NCBI GenBank assembly: GCA_034436375.1
Contig: DAOTVS010000009.1
Coordinates: 1 to 10,774, forward strand
Length of the DNA stretch: 10,774 nt
DNA from: DAOTVS01 sp034436375
GTDB lineage: Bacteria; Chloroflexota; Anaerolineae; SpSt-313
Reading direction: 5' to 3'
Part shown: in pieces, positions 6,791 through 10,774 of the stretch
Numbering within the stretch: the first letter of the stretch is position 1
Layout of the letters: every line of letters begins with the position of its first letter
Notes under the pieces: generated by a model
Told to the model about the DNA's origin: nothing
Database searches by the model: none
Seen by the model: the letters and a program-made list of their open reading frames with translations, nothing else
Program-made: the position numbers and the translations under genes

Positions 6791-7795
6791 TTAGGCTTCC
6801 TCGCTCACGCCGCCAAAGCGGATGCGGGGATCGACCCAGGCCAGCAAGATGTCCGAGAGCAAAGTGCCGATGACGGTGAGGGCGCTGGTCACGAGCAGGA
6901 AGCTGCCGGCCAGGTACATGTCTTGCGCCATGAGCGCTTTGAGCAGGATCGGTCCCGTAGTCGGCAGATTGAGCACCACCGAAACCAACGCCTCTCCAGA
7001 GATGATCGAGGGCAAGAGCCAGCCGATGGTGCTGATGATGGGGGTGGTGGCCAGGCGCACCGGGTACTTGAACAGCAGGGTCGTCTCCGCGACGCCTTTG
7101 GCCCGGGCAGTGATCACATACTGCTTCTGCAACTCGTCGAGCATCAGGCCGCGGATGGTGCGGATCATCGAGGCCGTGCCGGAAAGCCCGATGACGATCA
7201 GCGGCAGCCAGACGTGTTTGAGCCCGTCGAGGACCTTGGCCCAGGTCCATGGCGCATCGACATAGGGCTGCGAGAAGAGCCCCGTCAGAGCCACGCCCGT
7301 GCGTTGGAAAACGGTGTAGATGATCACAAGCGCGATGAGAAAGCCCGGGACGGAGATGCCGATGAACCCGATGAAGGTGAACACATAGTCAAAAACGGAA
7401 TACTGGTGGGTGGCTGAATAGATGCCGATGGGGATCGACACGGCCCAGGTGAAGATCAGCGTGAGGAGGGAGACGGCCATGGTCATTGCTAGCCGCTCGC
7501 CGATGACCTCTGCGACGGGCCGGTCCCATTGGATGGAGCGACCGAAATCCCAGTGCAGCACGATGTTCCGGATCCAGATAAAGTACTGGTCGTATAGAGG
7601 CTTGTCGAGGTGGTACATGTTGGTCATCCGCTGAATCTCTGCCATCGAGACATCCGTGCCCGAGAGCTTGAGCCGCATGATGTACATGCTGACATAGTCG
7701 CCCGGGGGCAACTGGATGATGATGAAGATGATGACCGAGAGGGCGATCAGAAGTGGGATGATCTGCAGGATACGCCGTCCGATATAACCTAGCAT
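6791..7795 (-). CDS. dppB: ABC importer permease, DppB/OppB type
   Basis: First transmembrane subunit of the importer. 334 residues, normal length. It opens with the family's N-terminal helix (GYIGRRILQIIPLL at 3-16, then TM1 to about residue 29). A periplasmic region with the usual LDKPLYDQYFIWIRN (63-77) and DFGRSI (83-88) follows, then five further hydrophobic segments (about 103-127, 137-163, 195-212, 251-275, 297-319). The EAA-type loop is at 226-253 (ITARAKGV). It ends with DPRIR (322-326). The start is ATG at 7795. The best upstream purine tract, GGAGAAGGG, sits 11 or more bases away, longer than ideal, and lies at the foot of a foldback structure (7809-7890), so initiation may be modest. 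It is separated from the binding-protein gene by 502 bases of repeat-rich DNA but lies on the same strand. Confidence 0.93.
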   Translation of the reverse strand: MLGYIGRRILQIIPLLIALSVIIFIIIQLPPGDYVSMYIMRLKLSGTDVSMAEIQRMTNMYHLDKPLYDQYFIWIRNIVLHWDFGRSIQWDRPVAEVIGERLAMTMAVSLLTLIFTWAVSIPIGIYSATHQYSVFDYVFTFIGFIGISVPGFLIALVIIYTVFQRTGVALTGLFSQPYVDAPWTWAKVLDGLKHVWLPLIVIGLSGTASMIRTIRGLMLDELQKQYVITARAKGVAETTLLFKYPVRLATTPIISTIGWLLPSIISGEALVSVVLNLPTTGPILLKALMAQDMYLAGSFLLVTSALTVIGTLLSDILLAWVDPRIRFGGVSEEA

Positions 7796-7808
7796 GGCAT
7801 GCCCAGCC

Positions 7809-7890
7809 CTTCTCCAGTGTGGGGTGTCTCTGGGCGTTGGCCGTCAGGCGTCGTTGGCCAATCCTCAGAGACACTTCCAGTGCCGAAGCC
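7809..7890. repeat. Compact foldback element just upstream of the DppB-type gene
   Basis: GTGTCTCTG (7824-7832) pairs with CAGAGACAC (7866-7874), and TTGGCC (7837-7842) pairs with GGCCAA (7856-7861), leaving a 13-base loop. The arms continue outward imperfectly to CTTC near 7809 and GAAG near 7888, giving about 33-base arms. In the minus-strand transcript the distal arm contains the GGAGAAGGG tract used to start the permease, so folding could limit its translation. No open frame of note. It may be a mobile foldback, an mRNA processing structure or an attenuator. Confidence 0.6.
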
Positions 7891-7921
7891 GGACGGCGAC
7901 GGAGTGAGTCAGCCGGCTTCG
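7884..7921. repeat. Short perfect inverted repeat (9-bp stem)
   Basis: CGAAGCCGG at 7884-7892 and CCGGCTTCG at 7913-7921 form a perfect 9-bp stem with a 20-base loop. It overlaps the outer edge of the compact foldback and lies between it and the larger MITE-like element. No U-run follows, so an intrinsic terminator is unlikely. Confidence 0.5.
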
Positions 7922-7942
7922 ATCCAAGTCGTCGACTGCGAA

Positions 7943-8286
7943 ACCTGACACACCGATTTCCCTGACGGGAGAGTGATTAGCAAGAACTCGGCGAGCCGTC
8001 AGGCCCTGGGGTACAAAGCCACGGATTACACGGATTGGCTCACTGCGCAAACAGACGGCCTCCCTGATCAGGGTTGGCCAGCCCGGCAAGACAAGACTGT
8101 GCCAGACAGCGTCGTATCCCTTCCTGCGCGCTTGCTGCGACGTTGCATTGCACGACCCGGCGCTGGCGCCTGACCATCTGTGCCAATCCGTGTAATCCGT
8201 GGCTACGTTACCCCAGGCTTCATGTTGCCGAGTTTTTGCCAGAGGAGAGCCCTGGGTTGCTCTCCAGGGAATTGGGTGTGACAGGT
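7943..8286. repeat. MITE-like foldback element with long terminal inverted repeats between binding-protein and permease genes
   Basis: About 344 bp with imperfect inverted arms of roughly 95 bp. The outer arm pair 7943-7964 / 8265-8286 (ACCTGACACACC against ACCTGTCACACC) matches at 19 of 22 positions. A middle block, GCAAGAACTCGGC against GCAAAAACTCGGC, follows. The inner pair 8017-8039 / 8182-8204 is a perfect 23-bp inverted repeat around CACGGATTACACGGATT, itself built of two ACGGATT copies. The central 142 bases show no gene. There is no transposase and no clear target-site duplication. Intergenic repeats of the CACGGATTACACGGATT type are common in Chloroflexota, from memory. In the operon it starts 12 bases after the binding-protein stop, so its RNA hairpin could end or protect that message. 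Confidence 0.72.
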
Positions 8287-8297
8287 CTGGGAAATCG

Positions 8298-10313
8298 TTA
8301 GCTCTTGAAGAAGAACTGCTCAGCGCTAAAGTTCGAGGCGATGGCAAAGGCATCCTTGGATTCGGACACGTTGCCCAGCTTGGCGTTGAAGAGCAGTGGC
8401 TGCATCTCCTTTTCGGTGTGCACAAAGTACCAGATCTTATCGTACATGATCTTGCGGCAATCCTGGTAGATTTGGCGGCCCTGCTCGGGCGACACCCGGT
8501 TGATCGAAGCGACCAGGTTGAGGAAATCCTTCACATCCTGAGGCGGCTCCTCGCCCTGCTTGCCGCTGGTGGAGAACCAGCTGCTCCAGAGCGGACCCCA
8601 TATGCCCTGGCCCCAGTCGCCCATATACCAGAGGGGCGTATGAGTCCAGATGGTGGTCGCCTGCAGCTCGTTGGCGCCGTTCCGCTGGCCCCATAGGGTG
8701 CCGTCGATGGTCTTCATGGTGGTCTTGATGCCAATATTGTTCCAGAACTGCACGATCAGCTCGCACACCGGCACCTGGTCGGGCGAGGCCGCCTGGATCT
8801 CAAAGGGGATGACAAAGGTCTTGCCATCGGGCCCGATGCGGAACCCTTCGCTGTCCTTCTTATCCAGGCCGATCTCTTCGAGCAGGGCAATGGCCTTTTC
8901 CGTGTTGAACTCGCTCGAAATGATGGTCGAGGGCTCGGCATAGCCATAGTACACCGCGTCGATGATTTCCTTGCGGTCGATGGCATAGTTGAGGGCCTGG
9001 CGAAACTTGACGTTCTGCGTCACCTCGCGCCACACGGGGTCGTTGAATGTCATGTTGAGGAAGACATCGGTATAGGTCACGTGGCAGCGGGCCAGGACGG
9101 CCTTGATGCCGGCCTTTTGCTCGTTCTCCTTATACAGGGGCATCTTGACCAGCGTCGCGGACTCGCGGGCGAAATCGACCTCGCCGGAGATGTGCTTCAT
9201 GGCGACCATCTCCATGTCGGGCACCGTCTGGCTGACGATCTTGTCGATGTAGGGCAACTGCTGGCCCGCCTCGTCAACCTTGAAGTAGTAGGGGTTCCGC
9301 TCGTAGGTATAGGTCTGCTGGGTAGCCTCTTTGAGCAGCCATGGGTAAAGGGCCGGGAAGCCGATGCCTTCCTTGCGGTTGAGTTCCCAGTTGGTGATGT
9401 CTTTGCGCCCGAAGAGCTGGACCCAGTCCTCGAGACTTTCCGCTTCCCACAATGGCTTGAGTTTGGCCTCGTCGGTGTATTTTTTGTGGAACTGCTTCAA
9501 ATAGTGCGCTGGCTTGAGCAGGTCGGTGTAGCCTCGCCAGCCCTGGATGGCCAGCACGATGGGGAAACCGCCATAGGCTTGATCGAAGGTCATCTTGAAG
9601 GTGAACTCATCAATCAGCTCAAACTTGAATGGGTTACCCCGCGGGTCGTTGCCGGCCTTGAGCCAGGAGGGGAAGGTGGGCGTGAGCTCTTCATTAAAGA
9701 GAACGTCCTCCACCGCAAAGCGCACATCCTCGGTGGTCACGGGCTCGCCATCGGACCATCGGAGCCCCTGGCGCATGAAGAAGGTGAATTCCTTTTGATC
9801 GTCGCTAACCCTGAACTCCTTGACGATGTTGCCGGTAATCTCCTCGCCCAGGATGCCTGGAGTATTGATGAGGGGCTCGTTGCACATGACAAAGACATCG
9901 GCGTCCCAGTCGGGCACCGAGGTCACGGTGCGCAGCGTGCCGCCATACTGGCCGTTTTCGAACTTGAGTTGTGAGGCAGGCATCTCGTTCGTGAGCTTGG
10001 GCGGCTTGGGCAGGCGAGAGTCGACCGGGGGCAACTTACCCGCATTAACCAGGTCGGTCAGCATGGGGGCTTCTTTGTAGAGCGGTACGGGCTTGGCCGT
10101 GGGGGCCGTGGTCGCTTCGGCGGCTGCGGCTGTGGTAGGCGCTTCGGTAGCGGCCGGGGCTTGGGCGGGCGCCTCCGTAGCGGCAGCGGGGACCTGGGTG
10201 GGCGCTTCGGTGGCGGCCGGGGCCTGCCTGGCACAGGCGGCAGCCGCAACGCTGAGGGCAGTCATCGCGCTGAAGTGGAGAAACTGGCGGCGGTTGATCT
10301 TTTTCGTGCTCAT
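8298..10313 (-). CDS. Extracytoplasmic substrate-binding lipoprotein, SBP_bac_5 (peptide/oligosaccharide class), large form
   Basis: Captures substrate outside the membrane and delivers it to the DppB/DppC-type permeases. 671 residues, against about 500-550 for classical DppA/OppA. A Tat-like leader, NRRQFLHFSAMTALSVAAAAC, predicts lipidation at Cys27. A low-complexity Ala/Thr/Glu/Pro tether follows (about 30-73, with the unit ATEAPxQxPA repeated), then a preamble with AGKLPPVDSRLPKPPKL (91-107). The SBP_bac_5 domain starts near YGGTLRTV (123-130) and shows the family signature FTFFMRQGLRWSDGEPVTTEDV (176-197, with WSDGE at its core). The C-terminus ends at FFFKS. The ATG at 10313 is preferred: GGGAG lies nine bases upstream and it places the RR leader at the N-terminus; the in-frame ATG at 10355 lacks such a site. 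First gene of the transporter operon. Substrate is not determinable; an oligosaccharide or long peptide is possible. Confidence 0.93.
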   Translation of the reverse strand: MSTKKINRRQFLHFSAMTALSVAAAACARQAPAATEAPTQVPAAATEAPAQAPAATEAPTTAAAAEATTAPTAKPVPLYKEAPMLTDLVNAGKLPPVDSRLPKPPKLTNEMPASQLKFENGQYGGTLRTVTSVPDWDADVFVMCNEPLINTPGILGEEITGNIVKEFRVSDDQKEFTFFMRQGLRWSDGEPVTTEDVRFAVEDVLFNEELTPTFPSWLKAGNDPRGNPFKFELIDEFTFKMTFDQAYGGFPIVLAIQGWRGYTDLLKPAHYLKQFHKKYTDEAKLKPLWEAESLEDWVQLFGRKDITNWELNRKEGIGFPALYPWLLKEATQQTYTYERNPYYFKVDEAGQQLPYIDKIVSQTVPDMEMVAMKHISGEVDFARESATLVKMPLYKENEQKAGIKAVLARCHVTYTDVFLNMTFNDPVWREVTQNVKFRQALNYAIDRKEIIDAVYYGYAEPSTIISSEFNTEKAIALLEEIGLDKKDSEGFRIGPDGKTFVIPFEIQAASPDQVPVCELIVQFWNNIGIKTTMKTIDGTLWGQRNGANELQATTIWTHTPLWYMGDWGQGIWGPLWSSWFSTSGKQGEEPPQDVKDFLNLVASINRVSPEQGRQIYQDCRKIMYDKIWYFVHTEKEMQPLLFNAKLGNVSESKDAFAIASNFSAEQFFFKS

Positions 10314-10316
10314 GAC

Positions 10317-10328
10317 AGGGATCTCCCT
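10317..10328 (-). promoter_or_regulatory. Ribosome-binding site of the binding-protein gene inside a small palindrome
   Basis: AGGGATCTCCCT (plus strand) is a near-perfect inverted repeat. On the minus strand it contains the GGGAG nine bases before the ATG at 10313. Pairing of the four-base arms could mildly hide the site. Weak evidence for regulation. Confidence 0.35.
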
Positions 10329-10395
10329 TTCCTTGAAACTGCAGGCGATACTCATGATCTGCGATGACCGAAGGGGGCAGACCCAACCGAACAGT

Positions 10396-10422
10396 ATGAT
10401 AGGCTGCCCGGTTCACCGTCAC
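10396..10422 (-). promoter_or_regulatory. Weak candidate promoter for the transporter operon
   Basis: On the minus strand GTGACG (10422-10417, 4 of 6 to the -35 consensus) is followed 15 bases later by TATCAT (10401-10396, 5 of 6 to -10); CATACT three bases on gives an 18-base spacer at 4 of 6. A start here would give a leader of about 75 bases before the binding-protein ATG. Consensus matching only. Confidence 0.22.
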
Positions 10423-10701
10423 AGCATGGGATACCTGGGTACGTGTGCAACTGCGGAGATCTGGGACACGAATTGGCCGGATCAACTCAGTTATGGGAGC
10501 GCCGGCGCCTGGCACTCTTCGCCGCAAGGCAAGTTATTCACTTACTGTGCCGCCGGTAGAAGGGGATAGAGTATTTCCCCCATCCTCCTGCCACCCGAAC
10601 GTTGAGTACCTCCTTTCTGCCCCTCGACCCGGGGCTGCTTGAGACCAACCTTGCCTAACGGCGGATCGCTTCTCAGCCACCAGTAACAATGCCGGCTTGG
10701 C

Positions 10702-10724
10702 CAGAGGTGCAAAATGCCCCTCTG
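10702..10724. repeat. Small hairpin near the right edge
   Basis: CAGAGG (10702-10707) pairs with CCTCTG (10719-10724), and after one T/C mismatch GCA pairs with TGC around an AAA loop. On the minus strand it could end transcription of whatever gene lies to the right of the window, although no U-run follows. It is flanked by another stem at 10728-10740. Confidence 0.4.
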
Positions 10725-10774
10725 TAACGCCTGATTGGCGGCCGGCGGCGCCAAAGGAAAGAGCAGATGGAACC

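Larger units (their letters stand above)
10314..10774. other. Gene-free leader region upstream of the transporter operon
   Basis: No convincing gene in 461 bases. It holds a hairpin at 10702-10724 (CAGAGG-T-GCA-AAA-TGC-C-CCTCTG), a small stem CGCCTGATTGGCG (10728-10740), the palindrome GCGCCGGCGC (10499-10508), an imperfect inverted pair at 10520-10535 / 10647-10663 (CGCCGCAAGGCAAGTT type), and TACCTGGGTA (10432-10441), which could be an operator half-site pair. The minus strand also has an AAAGGAGG tract (10617-10610) with no good start codon behind it. The promoter of the operon should be here. Confidence 0.5.

Noticed and set aside
6753..7250. Upstream extension of the DppC-type frame to 7250
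   Set aside because: It would overlap the first permease gene by about 460 bases with compositionally odd protein; the ATG at 6752 has a strong GGAGGGG site.
7796..8297. Possible CRISPR or tRNA-like structure in the repeat-rich gap
   Set aside because: The repeats are inverted, not regularly spaced direct repeats, and no cloverleaf with conserved T-loop was found.
7865..8425. Open frame on the minus strand (186 codons) across the gap between binding-protein and permease genes
   Set aside because: It is made largely of the inverted-repeat element, overlaps the end of the binding-protein gene in another frame, and contains ATDYTDW and IRVIRGF peptides, which are just translations of the two repeat arms.
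9081..9974. Plus-strand open frame (297 codons) opposite the binding protein
   Set aside because: Antisense shadow within the conserved SBP_bac_5 coding region; no domain or ribosome-binding evidence.
10609..10619. ACCTCCTTTCT on the plus strand, resembling the 3' end of 16S rRNA
   Set aside because: The flanking sequence does not match 16S rRNA; an 11-base match to an anti-Shine-Dalgarno tail is most simply the complement of a GGAGG tract.
10542..10754. Minus-strand open frame of 70 codons near the right edge
   Set aside because: No suitable ribosome-binding site, no recognisable domain, and it runs through two hairpins; kept as non-coding leader.

Overview
The window is GC-rich bacterial DNA, most likely from a member of the Chloroflexota (Anaerolineae/Caldilineae-like). 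The clues are the substrate-binding lipoprotein with a Tat-like NRRQFL leader, a VAAAAC lipobox and a long Ala/Thr/Glu/Pro linker; the style of histidine kinase (N-box NLLSNAGRF); and dispersed CACGGATTACACGGATT-type intergenic repeats. The assignment comes from recognising these features, not from a database search.

Layout, left to right. (1) 1-1473, minus: a membrane histidine kinase with six predicted TM segments, a coiled coil, HisKA and HATPase domains; its C-terminus lies beyond the left edge. (2) 1474-1629: divergent intergenic region with an extended -10 promoter candidate. (3) 1630-2643, plus: a Gfo/Idh/MocA-type NAD(P)-dependent oxidoreductase. (4) 2644-2732: convergent intergenic gap almost filled by one long imperfect hairpin. 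(5) 2733-10313, minus: a seven-gene transporter locus read from right to left. It comprises a substrate-binding lipoprotein (SBP_bac_5), permease DppB-type, permease DppC-type, ATPase DppD-type, ATPase DppF-type, and two small unidentified membrane proteins whose starts overlap the preceding stops. (6) 10314-10774: leader region without a convincing gene.

The five ABC genes form a complete importer of the peptide/nickel/oligosaccharide (PepT) class. The large lipoprotein (671 aa) and the DppC-type permease with an enlarged extracytoplasmic loop resemble the branch of this class that often carries oligosaccharides; with a sugar-type Gfo/Idh oxidoreductase next door, a carbohydrate-related substrate is a reasonable but unproven guess. 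The two small membrane proteins at the distal end are coupled to the ATPase gene (TAATG and ATGCAAATGA overlaps) and are the least explained coding part of the window.

The most unusual non-coding part is the 502-bp gap between the lipoprotein gene and the first permease gene. It holds a MITE-like foldback element of about 344 bp (7943-8286) with inverted arms of about 95 bp, including a perfect 23-bp pair, followed by a 9-bp stem and a second compact foldback (about 7809-7890) whose arm reaches the permease ribosome-binding region. These could set the ratio of binding protein to permease. No tRNA, rRNA, CRISPR array, transposase or phage gene was seen, and I found no clearly new defence or enzymatic system.
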